From the NCBI GenBank assembly GCA_965216585.1, contig CBDCGC010000003.1, positions 3,906,001 to 3,970,000 on the forward strand: a stretch of DNA of 64,000 nucleotides, read 5' to 3'. Positions 1 to 8,061 of this stretch are shown in pieces (the stretch's first letter is position 1; each line of letters opens with the position of its first letter). Made by a program: the position numbers and the translations under genes. The stretch comes from CADEER01 sp965216585. Its GTDB lineage: Bacteria > Desulfobacterota > Binatia > HRBIN30 > CADEER01. The notes below the pieces were generated by a model. It ran no database searches. It worked only from the letters and a program-made list of their open reading frames with translations, and was not told the origin of the DNA.

Positions 1-467
1 TCGGAAACCATGATTCCGGGCACACCGTGCAAGCCCTCGCGGCCGGCCGAGACGATGTCGCGCAGCACTTCTTCTCCCTCGCCTTCGACAAAGGCGTCGA
101 CGTGCCGCGGGGCATCTGCGAAAGGATCATGAGCCAGCATGCGCGGTCGCGCCGAGGGGCCGCCGAAGACGATCAGGGAATCGGGCCGATGAGCCTTCCA
201 GCGACGTGCGACCTTCATGAAGGTCGGCATCGACCACACATAGCTCGAGGCTCCGACGACGTCCGGGTCGATCTCCGCCAACCGCTCGAAGAACTCGTCG
301 GCATCCTTGGAGCGCGATTCGACCAGGTGGACGTCCAGCCCATCGATCGAGGGTGGGCTCTGGAGTGCGGCTACGAGCTTGCGCGTGCTGTAGTTGAGGG
401 AGAGAACACCCTCGTCTTCCGCCGGGTCGATGCAGAGGAGGGCAACGCGGCGGCCCGCATGACTCAT
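1..467 (-). CDS. B12-binding radical SAM protein, N-terminal part (runs off the left edge)
   Basis: Only the first 155 codons are present. They form a cobalamin-binding (Rossmann-type) domain: an N-terminal beta strand (RRVALLCID), then DPDVVGASSYVWSMPTF and VFGGPSARPRML, and an acidic turn (EGEGEEVLRDI) that closes the domain. These blocks match the two complete radical SAM proteins at 2256-3653 and 3924-5762 closely enough to call a paralogue. The radical SAM cysteine motif would lie outside the window, so that half is inferred. The B12 lower-ligand DxHxxG motif is not seen, as in its paralogues. The start is the ATG at 467, 31 bases after the methyltransferase stop, so it is probably the last visible gene of a four-gene minus-strand unit beginning at 3653. 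Confidence 0.82.
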   Translation of the reverse strand, partial: MSHAGRRVALLCIDPAEDEGVLSLNYSTRKLVAALQSPPSIDGLDVHLVESRSKDADEFFERLAEIDPDVVGASSYVWSMPTFMKVARRWKAHRPDSLIVFGGPSARPRMLAHDPFADAPRHVDAFVEGEGEEVLRDIVSAGREGLHGVPGIMVS

Positions 468-498
468 TGAAGCAGCCTAACGCCGCCCGTTTGGCGAG

Positions 499-1344
499 TC
501 AACGCGACAATGCGAAGAGCTCCATGCCGACCAGACGCTGCTCCTGCAGCCACTCCAGCAACGCCATCGCCCTGTCGATTGGGTCGGCGTGCGTTGCCTC
601 TGCCGGGTGCCCGATCGGTGGTGAGGAGAGGAAGCAGCGGTAGCTGGGGTGGACCTCCGGCGAAACGTCGCGCCGCGCGGCCAGGGAGAGTCCTGCTGTA
701 GCGCCGGGGTTGTTCTCCACTTGTTCGAGTCCCCAGAAATCGGGCCACGGTCCGACCGCATCGCATATCGTCTGGCGAATCGCCTTCCAGGTAGGCGCTT
801 GGCAATCGCACTTGGCCCGCAGCTCGGCGCTGGTGACGAAGTCCGAGAACACGAGTAGGCCGCCCGGGCGTAGCAGGCGCGCGGCCTCGGCGATGAAGCG
901 CTGCCGTGAGGCGAAGTGGAAGATGCACTCAACCGCCGTGATCCGATCGAAGGAGTGATCTGCGAAGGGGAGATGGCAGCCGTCTGCGCGCACCCACGAT
1001 GGCCGGTTCTGGCCGATCGCGCTGAGATTGCGCTGCGCCGCCCGTAGCTGCTCGGCGTCGATGTTCAATCCGCACAGCCGCAGATCCGCCCAGCCCTGCT
1101 GCAGCGCCGCGATCGTGCCGCCAACGCCGCAGCCGACGTCGAGCAGGTCGAGACCATCGCGCATCTGCGCCAGGTCCAGAAGCTGATCGTTGAGCCGCGC
1201 CTGCGCCCGCTTCAGCTCGTCGAGCCCGGTCTTCGCCTGTTCCGGTTCGGGCCAGTAGCCGAGGTGAAAGAAGAGATCTTCGGCAACCGGCGCGGCGGGC
1301 TGATCTGCGAGAAGCTTCGTGCGATATGCGGGGAGCTTGTCCAA
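499..1344 (-). CDS. Class I SAM-dependent methyltransferase
   Basis: 281 residues with a complete Rossmann methyltransferase fold. Motif I is LDLLDVGCGVGGT (about residues 65-77), an acidic residue follows in LNIDAEQL, motif II/III is VRADGCHLPFADHSFDRI, and the post-motif is RLLRPGGLLVFSDF. This layout is typical of small-molecule O-, N- or C-methyltransferases of the UbiE/Methyltransf_11 type. The substrate cannot be read from sequence. The start is a TTG at 1344, the first in-frame start after the upstream oxygenase stop (15-base gap); no ATG lies nearby. It sits between an iron oxygenase and a B12-radical SAM gene, so it probably acts on the same product as they do (inference). Confidence 0.85.
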   Translation of the reverse strand: MDKLPAYRTKLLADQPAAPVAEDLFFHLGYWPEPEQAKTGLDELKRAQARLNDQLLDLAQMRDGLDLLDVGCGVGGTIAALQQGWADLRLCGLNIDAEQLRAAQRNLSAIGQNRPSWVRADGCHLPFADHSFDRITAVECIFHFASRQRFIAEAARLLRPGGLLVFSDFVTSAELRAKCDCQAPTWKAIRQTICDAVGPWPDFWGLEQVENNPGATAGLSLAARRDVSPEVHPSYRCFLSSPPIGHPAEATHADPIDRAMALLEWLQEQRLVGMELFALSR

Positions 1345-1359
1345 AGTGCGCGCTGCGAA

Positions 1360-2199
1360 TCAGCTCCAGTACCAGACGGACTGGCGATCGCCGCTCTCGC
1401 TGAGGAAGCCTCCGATGGTCCAGCGCGGCCGCTCGCCGGCAACCTGGATCACCTCGTGGTAGAAGCGACCGCCGTCGAAGAGAATGAAATCGCCGGCATT
1501 GGGGAGGAACGTCATGGATTCGTAGTCGTCGATCACCGATGCGGCGTTGCTGCGGCCGTCCGCGGAGATCTCGACGTCACCCCATCGCATCGTCGACACG
1601 CGAACCTGACCTCCCTGATCGGGGGGGCGCAGGGTGGTGAAGAAACTGATGATCGGGGATGCGCCGAGCAGATCCTTGATGTGCGTGTAGGCGGGGCGAT
1701 TGAGCTGCTCCATCTCGCAATGCGGCGGGATGAAACCCTGCGCCGGTAGTCTGCGGATCGTTACGGGATTGTAGGTGCGCTCGGTCATTGCCGGTATGCC
1801 GACCGGGCGGCCGCCGGACAACTTGCCGAGCAGGCGGTGCGCCCAGTCGAAGTAGTCGATCAGATCGCGAAAGATCTCCCGGCACTCGGGTAGGAAGACG
1901 CTCGCCTCGCTGAGATACTGCTCGAGGTTCTCCGCGGTGTCGAGGGCGAGCCCGATCGAGAAGATGCGAAACTGCGGTGCCACCTCGGTGAGCCGCGCCG
2001 CTCCCACCCCGGATTCGACGCGTGCTACGATCTCGCGCGCGACATCGAGCGGCAGGACCTTGCGCACCAGGGCGACGTTGACCTCGCCATCCGCAATCTC
2101 GCGAATGAGGTCGGGGTGCGCCGCGATTTCCGATGCGTCGATGTCGAGGATGCGCAGGGGAAACGCGCTCGGCTCGCCGCTGTAGGCTTGTGGGGTCAT
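1360..2199 (-). CDS. Putative 2-oxoglutarate/Fe(II)-type oxygenase with an HxE iron motif
   Basis: 279 residues. A double-stranded beta-helix oxygenase is suggested by H160-x-E162 (in FIPPHCEMEQ), a distal H248 in DFILFDGGRFYHEV, and R259 in RPRWTIGGFL, the place where 2-oxoglutarate is normally bound by Arg. The usual facial triad is HxD...H; an HxE variant is known in clavaminate synthase and asparagine oxygenase. The protein ends in WYWS. The gene at 5876-6712 is a clear paralogue with the same length, the same HxE spacing, the same FDGGRxYH block and the same YWS end. It is 56 bases downstream of a B12-radical SAM gene and probably cotranscribed. Hydroxylation is the likeliest chemistry, but desaturation or another oxidation is possible. 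Confidence 0.72.
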   Translation of the reverse strand: MTPQAYSGEPSAFPLRILDIDASEIAAHPDLIREIADGEVNVALVRKVLPLDVAREIVARVESGVGAARLTEVAPQFRIFSIGLALDTAENLEQYLSEASVFLPECREIFRDLIDYFDWAHRLLGKLSGGRPVGIPAMTERTYNPVTIRRLPAQGFIPPHCEMEQLNRPAYTHIKDLLGASPIISFFTTLRPPDQGGQVRVSTMRWGDVEISADGRSNAASVIDDYESMTFLPNAGDFILFDGGRFYHEVIQVAGERPRWTIGGFLSESGDRQSVWYWS

Positions 2200-2255
2200 C
2201 TGGGGAGCAGTGTCAGTGTGACGAGTACCGAATCTGCGCGTGCGCCATCTCGCTG

Positions 2256-3653
2256 CTAGGCCGTCTCGCCGCCGATCGCGTGTCGCCCCCCGTTTCCGCC
2301 GCGCGCGCGATTCTGCTCGGCGCCTCGACTCTGGCTCGAGTGACCTCCTGGAAGTTGCCAGAAAAATTCACCTCGCCTGCCGTTGTGCTCTTCGACGAAG
2401 CGATCGAGCTTTTCGATGTTGTCGCGGAAATCTTTCTCGCTCCATCCCCAGCACGACTTCATCTTCAGCGAGTAGGGGTCGAAAACCATGTCGCTGCCCG
2501 CCGGGGCGCGTGTCATCAGCCCGTCCGGCAGAACGAGACAGTGATAGACCAGGAAGTTGCACGGCTGTTCCATGAGTCGTTCGACGGTACGCCAAAACGA
2601 TTCCGGTGTGTCGCCGGGGAGACCGAAGATGATCTCACACGTTGCAGGCGCGACCTGCGCCAGGTCGGCGAGGCCGCGTTCGAATTTCTCGTCGTCAAAA
2701 GGTCGATTGATGCGGGCGAGCACCTCCTTGTTGTAGGACTGCAGCCCGACGCCGAGATGGTGTACGTTGATGTCCGCCAGGAATTCGAGGTGCTCGTCTC
2801 GCAGATGTGTGGGGTAGATCTCGCACGAGAAATGGAACTCGCGAAAGTAGCGCGTCTGCCGTTCCGCCTCGACCAGGTTTTTGAATGCGCGCGCGTTCAG
2901 GTTGAGCGCGGCATCGACGAGGAAGCCCCCCAGCGTTCCCAGCTTGCGCAGGGTTTCGAACTCGCGAACCAGATAGCCGGTGGAATACACGCGGCTCGGA
3001 CGGTCGGCGACACCCCACTCGCAGAAGGCGCAAGACAGCGGACAGCCGCGGAAGGTTTCGATGTGAGCCGTGACGTTGCCCGGTACCAATCCCATCTGGT
3101 AGGGCGAGGGCAGCTCGTCGAGGGGGATATCGGCGGTGCGCGGCCGGGTGTCGACCCAGCCTTCACTGGTCGACACCGACAATCCCTCCACCTGGAGCAG
3201 GGACGATGCACTCCGGTCGGTGAGCTTCGCGATGTCGCAAAAGGCTTCTTCGCCGTCGCGAACGCACAGTGCGTCCACCGCCGAGACCGCGTCGGCGTAG
3301 ACGTCGAGGTCGAACATCGCCGGGCGGGCGGACGGCCCGCCGAGAACGACCGTGCACTCGGGCCGCTTGCGCTTGATGCGCCGCGCGATCTCGACGAAGG
3401 TGGGAAAGGACCAGAGATAGGTGGAGGCCCCGACGAGGTCGGGATCGAAGTCGAGCACAGCCGCCGAGAGGCGCTCGAGCTCATCGGGCGAGAAGGCTTC
3501 GAAGACTTCTACCTCGGCGTCGCCGAGCTCCTTGTCGGCGAGGACCGCGGCCTGGATACGCCTGATGGCGTAGTTGAACGGCGCCCACTCGTCGTCGCGC
3601 AGCATGTTTGCGTCGAGGGTGAGCAGCGCGATTCGGCGGCCGGCGCTAGCCAT
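2256..3653 (-). CDS. B12-binding radical SAM enzyme (probable C-methyltransferase or related)
   Basis: 465 residues. Residues 1-150 are a cobalamin-binding domain (PDLVGASTYLWSFPTF, VVLGGPSARPAMF). The radical SAM core begins at FRGCPLSCAFCEWG with cysteines C204, C208 and C211 in the canonical CxxxCxxC spacing, followed by strands such as IIFGLPGDTPESFW. No DxHxxG motif is present, so cobalamin would be bound without a protein histidine. Class B enzymes of this build usually methylate unactivated carbons, but other reactions exist. The ATG at 3653 was chosen because homology with its paralogues begins there; the frame stays open upstream over the divergent gene, where it is only antisense. 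It leads a minus-strand unit and is divergent from the next paralogue. Confidence 0.88.
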   Translation of the reverse strand: MASAGRRIALLTLDANMLRDDEWAPFNYAIRRIQAAVLADKELGDAEVEVFEAFSPDELERLSAAVLDFDPDLVGASTYLWSFPTFVEIARRIKRKRPECTVVLGGPSARPAMFDLDVYADAVSAVDALCVRDGEEAFCDIAKLTDRSASSLLQVEGLSVSTSEGWVDTRPRTADIPLDELPSPYQMGLVPGNVTAHIETFRGCPLSCAFCEWGVADRPSRVYSTGYLVREFETLRKLGTLGGFLVDAALNLNARAFKNLVEAERQTRYFREFHFSCEIYPTHLRDEHLEFLADINVHHLGVGLQSYNKEVLARINRPFDDEKFERGLADLAQVAPATCEIIFGLPGDTPESFWRTVERLMEQPCNFLVYHCLVLPDGLMTRAPAGSDMVFDPYSLKMKSCWGWSEKDFRDNIEKLDRFVEEHNGRRGEFFWQLPGGHSSQSRGAEQNRARGGNGGRHAIGGETA

Positions 3654-3923
3654 GTGCGATGCTGCGCCTCCAGAGAAGAACGTACATCTACATTTTGGTA
3701 ACACTGTGAATGTTGGCTGGCAAGGCGAAACCCTGCTGACGCCGAGGCGGGTGCCTGGTTGGGCGGCAACTTCTTCGGTTGACTCCGCCGCCGGGCGAGG
3801 CATAGCATAGCCAATTCTTGCCTTTGGGAAATTTGAAGCATGCACGGTTTCGTGTCGATCGTCGGCGGTGACGACTGGATCGCTGCACGGCGTTCTCTGC
3901 GAGTTCCTGTGGGCTTTCCGTAG
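3654..3923. promoter_or_regulatory. Divergent intergenic region between two radical SAM genes
   Basis: 270 bases separate the starts of the divergent B12-radical SAM genes, so promoters for both arms must lie here if each arm is one transcript. On the minus strand a GGAGG sits about 15 bases before the ATG at 3653, a rather long spacing. I see no convincing -35/-10 pair, riboswitch or inverted repeat. Short open frames here overlap the start of the left gene and are not credible as precursor peptides. Confidence 0.4.
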
Positions 3924-5762
3924 ATGAGTCGTGGATTCCAACGCCTGGTGCTGTTGAGTGCCGAATCCAGGTCTACGTGCGCGGACTGGTACGAGCCCTT
4001 CAACTACAGCGTTCGCAAGATCGAGGCGGCCGTGCGCGGCGACCCATCTCTCGCGCACATCGAGCCGGTGATCGTCGACGCAACGGGCGACAGCGCCGAG
4101 CAGTGTGCGCAGAGGCTCGCCGAAGCCGAGCCGGATCTGATCGGTGTCTCGACGTACTACTGGTCCTTTCCGGCGCTGTGTCGCGCGGTGCGGTTGCTGA
4201 AGCGCCGTCTTCCCGAGTGCATCGTCATCTTTGGCGGACCCTCCGCGGCACCGGAGATGTTTTCCGTGCCCGGCTTCACCGACGGCGGCGAGTACGTCGA
4301 TGCGCTGGTGCTCAACGAGGGTGAGCTCGTCATCCGGCACGTTCTCTCGCTGCCGGACAATACCCGCGCGGCGCTGCGCCAGGTGCCGGGTCTCGCCGTC
4401 GCCGAGTCGGGTGGCGGTTGGCACAACACCGGCCCAGGACCGTTGCCGGTTCTCGACGAGTTGCCTTCGCCGCTGCAAATGGGACTGCTGCCGCCCGGGA
4501 CGAGCGGACATCTGGAAACCTTCCGCGGTTGCCCAATGTCTTGCTCGTTCTGCGAGTGGGGAGAATCGCAGGGGTTCCAGCGAGCGTTTTCGCGGGACTA
4601 TCTGACGCGCGAGCTGCGGGCTCTGAAGTCGTTCGGCCCGAAGGGAATCTTTCTCATCGACGCCGGCCTGAACCTGAATGCGAAAGCGTTTCGAAATCTC
4701 GCTGCTGCTGAGGAAGAGGTCGGGGTGTTGCGACTGCATCCGGTGCACACCGAGTGCTACCCCTCTCACCTGAACGAAGCACAGCTCCAGTTTCTGTCGG
4801 ACATATCGATCGCAAGCGTCGGCATCGGCTTGCAGTCCTACGATGAGGAGGTCAACCGGCGACTGGGCAGGCCACACGATGCCGCGCGCTTCGAGCGAGT
4901 GGTGAGTGAGGTGCTGTCGGTTGCGGGCTCGACCTGGATCGAGATCATCCTCGGGCTGCCGGGCGACAATCCGCAGAACTTCATGACGACGCTGGAACGC
5001 GCGCGCAAGCTGGGCGCCGGTGTCCGCGTAGCGCGCTGCTTGGTCTTGCCGAAAGCGCTGCTGTCTCACGCCCCGGCTCATTTCGACATGGACTTCGATC
5101 CGGAGACTCTGCTGATGCAATCGTGCTGGGGGTGGCCGGGGGACAGCATCGATGAGACGGCGCACGCCGTCGAGGATTTGGTGATGGCTGACGGTGGAGT
5201 CGGTGGCGCCGGGATGGACTACTGGGCCTTTCCTCAGACCTCACCGGGCTCCCCCAAGTACGGCTGGACGGAGCTCATGCCGGCGAGCCCTGCGGCCGCA
5301 GGGGCGAAACAGGATGCTCACTTGCAGGAAGTCGAAGACGGTTCCGGCACCAACGCGGCGCAGGCGAACAACGGTGGCGGGCGCGAGGCAGATTCGGGTG
5401 AAGTCGCGGACGGCGTCGACGCGCAGCTCAGCGATGCCTGGCGCGCTGCCGTGGCGAGCGGGAGTCGCAGCCAGTGGGCGCTGGTGGAAGCTGAGCTCTT
5501 CGAAGGGCAGGCCGAGCTCACCGTGTCGATCGTGGCGGCTCCGGAGGAAACCTTCATCGTGCGAATCGAGCCTGCGGATCAGGCGGCGGACAGCTACACG
5601 AACCTCGGCGATCTCGCGTTCTCGTACAAGGAGGTGGCGGGACGATCGCTTCCCTCCTTTTCATTCGAAACGCTGGAGAAGGTCATGGCCGAGCTGCACG
5701 ACGCGACGCTGCGGGATGGCGGCGCGAACAGGGACCTTTGCGCTCAGTCGCCGACCGTATAG
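3924..5762 (+). CDS. B12-binding radical SAM enzyme with an acidic linker and an extra C-terminal domain
   Basis: 612 residues. The cobalamin-binding domain spans about residues 1-150 (DLIGVSTYYWSFPAL, VIFGGPSAAPEMF). The radical SAM motif is RGCPMSCSFCEWG with C203, C207 and C210, followed by the core up to about residue 430 (IILGLPGDNPQNF). A low-complexity, Ala/Gly/acid-rich linker (about 455-500) leads to a domain of about 95 residues with the motif YTNLGDLAFSY. The two paralogues nearby lack this tail. A similar tail, also behind an acidic linker, ends the halogenase at 8062-9933 (YYL preceded by WSTVGDVAL). The shared domain may bind a common substrate or partner; that is inference. It is the first gene of the plus-strand arm. 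Confidence 0.88.
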   Translation: MSRGFQRLVLLSAESRSTCADWYEPFNYSVRKIEAAVRGDPSLAHIEPVIVDATGDSAEQCAQRLAEAEPDLIGVSTYYWSFPALCRAVRLLKRRLPECIVIFGGPSAAPEMFSVPGFTDGGEYVDALVLNEGELVIRHVLSLPDNTRAALRQVPGLAVAESGGGWHNTGPGPLPVLDELPSPLQMGLLPPGTSGHLETFRGCPMSCSFCEWGESQGFQRAFSRDYLTRELRALKSFGPKGIFLIDAGLNLNAKAFRNLAAAEEEVGVLRLHPVHTECYPSHLNEAQLQFLSDISIASVGIGLQSYDEEVNRRLGRPHDAARFERVVSEVLSVAGSTWIEIILGLPGDNPQNFMTTLERARKLGAGVRVARCLVLPKALLSHAPAHFDMDFDPETLLMQSCWGWPGDSIDETAHAVEDLVMADGGVGGAGMDYWAFPQTSPGSPKYGWTELMPASPAAAGAKQDAHLQEVEDGSGTNAAQANNGGGREADSGEVADGVDAQLSDAWRAAVASGSRSQWALVEAELFEGQAELTVSIVAAPEETFIVRIEPADQAADSYTNLGDLAFSYKEVAGRSLPSFSFETLEKVMAELHDATLRDGGANRDLCAQSPTV

Positions 5763-5875
5763 GGCGACGATAGAGCGTCGCGCGCCCTTCTTCCGCGTCG
5801 CCGGTCACCGGGGCAGCGGGGTCGTCGTCGCGGCGGCTTTTGCCGTGGCGACTCTCGGGTGGTAGCGTCCTCGAG

Positions 5876-6712
5876 ATGTTCTCCGCAGCGTCACCTGGGA
5901 GCCTGGATGTCGTCGAGGTGGACGCCTCGCACCTCGAGGCGCAGGGGCATGCGATCGAGGCGATCTTTGAAGGCGATATCGCGGGCGTCATCGTCAAAGG
6001 CGCCTTCGACCCGCGATGGATGGACGAAGTCGTCAACCGCTTGAGCGACAAGGGCGGCGAGTTGCCGAGTTTTCACCCGCCCATTTTCAAGGGGTTCGTT
6101 CTCGGCCGGCCGCTGGTTGCATCGGACGGCGATTTGCGGGGCTACTTGGATGATGCGGATGCCTTTCGCGCCGGCTGCGCCGAGATCGTGCGCGACTATC
6201 CGAAAATCGAAGCTCGGCTCCAGGAAATGATGCAGGCGCTGGCCGTCGAGCGGCGTGTGGAGGTTCCGTCGGGGGAGGACGGCCGGTCCTATCTCGCCGC
6301 GACGTTCCGGGTGCTGATCGAGGGAGATCGGTTGCCCCTCCACTACGAGAACGAGACCTTTGGCAGTCCCGTGATGGAATCGCTGCTGCCGTCATTGGAT
6401 CCTGCGACGTTGATGAGTTTTTACATTCCGCTGAGAGTGCCGCGCAGCGGCGGCGAGATGCGCCTGTTTCGCCTGCACTGTCTGAACGGCGGCGATTCCC
6501 TGATCAGCGATCTCGGCGGCGAGGAAGAAGCGTTGAAGCACTTCGAGGAGCGCGGGTTCGTCGAAGTGTTGCCCGAGATCGGAGACCTCTTGGTTTTCGA
6601 CGGGGGGCGTTGGTACCACGACGTCACACCGGTCGTCGGCGGCCAGCGCTGGACGCTCGGTGGCTTTCTGGCGTTGACCGCGGGTGGGAGCGGCGTCCGC
6701 TACTGGAGTTGA
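5876..6712 (+). CDS. Putative 2-oxoglutarate/Fe(II)-type oxygenase with an HxE motif (paralogue)
   Basis: 278 residues. Iron ligands are H156-x-E158 (in RLPLHYENE) and H248 in DLLVFDGGRWYHDV, with R258 in GGQRWTLGGFL as the likely co-substrate arginine. The C-terminus is VRYWS. A longer frame would start at the TTG at 5840, but the ATG at 5876 gives 278 residues against 279 for the paralogue at 1360-2199 and begins where similarity begins, so it is preferred. The stop at 6710-6712 is two bases before the Rieske oxygenase ATG, so the two are very likely cotranslated. Each HxE oxygenase sits next to a B12-radical SAM gene, which suggests successive modification of the same scaffold (inference). 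Confidence 0.74.
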   Translation: MFSAASPGSLDVVEVDASHLEAQGHAIEAIFEGDIAGVIVKGAFDPRWMDEVVNRLSDKGGELPSFHPPIFKGFVLGRPLVASDGDLRGYLDDADAFRAGCAEIVRDYPKIEARLQEMMQALAVERRVEVPSGEDGRSYLAATFRVLIEGDRLPLHYENETFGSPVMESLLPSLDPATLMSFYIPLRVPRSGGEMRLFRLHCLNGGDSLISDLGGEEEALKHFEERGFVEVLPEIGDLLVFDGGRWYHDVTPVVGGQRWTLGGFLALTAGGSGVRYWS

Positions 6713-6714
6713 GA

Positions 6715-7953
6715 ATGAGCACGGCGGGCCGAGTGAGTGCTCCGGGGATCCCGAAGAGCCGTTACGTGGACCCTGCGTTCTTGCGCCTGGAGTTGGAGCG
6801 CGTGTTCTCCAATACCTGGCTACTGGCGGGCCCCGCCAGTGACATAGCGAAGCCGGGTGACTTCTTCACCTTCGACCTGGGCGACGAATCGATCTTGGTG
6901 GTGAGAGGGGATGCCGGCGTCAACGCGTTCCACAACACCTGTGTTCATCGCGGTCGTCGCCTGCGCGACGCCGGGATGGGCAACGTCAAGGCGTTCCGAT
7001 GTCCATACCATCTGTGGGAGTATGGACTCGACGGGCGGCTGGAGCGGATGCCCGAGCAAGAGTGCTTCAAGAACTCCTTGGCCGAGCGTCCGGTGTTGAA
7101 GGCGGTTGCCGTCGAGGTTTGGGCTGGATTCGTGTGGCTCAATCTTTCCGGCCAGGCAGAGAGTCTGCGCGACTTCATGGGTCCTCTTGCGCCGGCGATC
7201 GAAGCGTACCGCCTGGAAGAGATGGCCTTGGTCGAGGACCAGACGGTCGATCTACCGTGTAACTGGAAGGTTGGCGTGGATGCGTTCAACGAGGCGTACC
7301 ACGTCCGTGCCGTTCATCCCCAGCTCTTGCAAATGCTCGACGAGCGGGGCACGCAGCTGGAGTTGCTCGGACGCCACAGCTACATCCAGGTGCCGTTTGG
7401 CGTCATCAGCCCCAGCCTTCCCCAGCGGGACTCTCTCAACGATCACCTGAAGTTTCTTCTCTCGGGAGCTGGCATCGATGCCGAACGTTTCAGCGGGCCG
7501 GTTTCCTCGGTTCGCCCAGCGATTCGAGACTTTCTGCGCGGGAGGAAGGACGTCGACCTCTCCCGACTCAGCGATGGTCAGCTCACCGACAACTACCAGT
7601 ACTATGTGTTTCCCAACCTGACGTTGAATCTGTACTCGATGCGACTCATGTTGATTCGGCACCGCCCGCACCCCAGCGATCCGAACCGGATGTTGTTGGA
7701 TCAACAGCAGTACGAGCGCATTCCCTCGGGTGGTGAGGTCCCTGCGCGTCCCAAGCCCGAGCGTTTTGCCTTCGGCAAGGGGTCGCTGGGAAAAGTGACG
7801 GATCAGGACACGTTCAACTTGGTTCGCGTCCAGCGGGGGATGAGGTCGAGTGGGTTCGATTCGCTGATCCTCGGTGAGAACGAAAAGCGAATTCGCCACA
7901 TGCACGATGTCATTGATCAGTATCTGGAGCTCGACGGTGAGTGGCGGGAGTAG
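6715..7953 (+). CDS. Rieske non-heme iron oxygenase, alpha-subunit type
   Basis: 412 residues. The Rieske [2Fe-2S] site is C76-x-H78 (NTCVHRG) and C96-x2-H99 (RCPYHLWEYG). The mononuclear iron site of the catalytic domain is in DAFNEAYHVRAVHPQ, with H196 and H201 in the usual H-x4-H spacing. This architecture matches ring-hydroxylating oxygenase alpha subunits and related monooxygenases and demethylases. No beta subunit, ferredoxin or reductase gene is adjacent, so electrons must come from elsewhere, and an alpha-only (alpha-3) enzyme is likely. The ATG at 6715 follows the upstream stop by two bases. It lies between an HxE oxygenase and a halogenase in one plus-strand run. Confidence 0.9.
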   Translation: MSTAGRVSAPGIPKSRYVDPAFLRLELERVFSNTWLLAGPASDIAKPGDFFTFDLGDESILVVRGDAGVNAFHNTCVHRGRRLRDAGMGNVKAFRCPYHLWEYGLDGRLERMPEQECFKNSLAERPVLKAVAVEVWAGFVWLNLSGQAESLRDFMGPLAPAIEAYRLEEMALVEDQTVDLPCNWKVGVDAFNEAYHVRAVHPQLLQMLDERGTQLELLGRHSYIQVPFGVISPSLPQRDSLNDHLKFLLSGAGIDAERFSGPVSSVRPAIRDFLRGRKDVDLSRLSDGQLTDNYQYYVFPNLTLNLYSMRLMLIRHRPHPSDPNRMLLDQQQYERIPSGGEVPARPKPERFAFGKGSLGKVTDQDTFNLVRVQRGMRSSGFDSLILGENEKRIRHMHDVIDQYLELDGEWRE

Positions 7954-8061
7954 CCGGGCGTGCCGGTCCTCGGAGACGGCCGCCGTTCGCGCACTGTTGG
8001 CGCCATCGGGTCGCCGGTGCGGTGCGAGCCGGCGAGGCGTTGCCGTTGGCAGGGGTAGAAA

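Noticed and set aside
2133..3701. A 522-codon plus-strand open frame
   Set aside because: It overlaps the radical SAM gene in antisense and has no motif; the minus strand holds the CxxxCxxC site.
3574..3810. A 78-residue plus-strand frame considered as a RiPP precursor for the radical SAM enzymes
   Set aside because: It overlaps the first 80 bases of the left radical SAM gene, lacks a leader/core pattern and has no ribosome-binding site. No other intergenic gap in 1-12 kb holds a better candidate.
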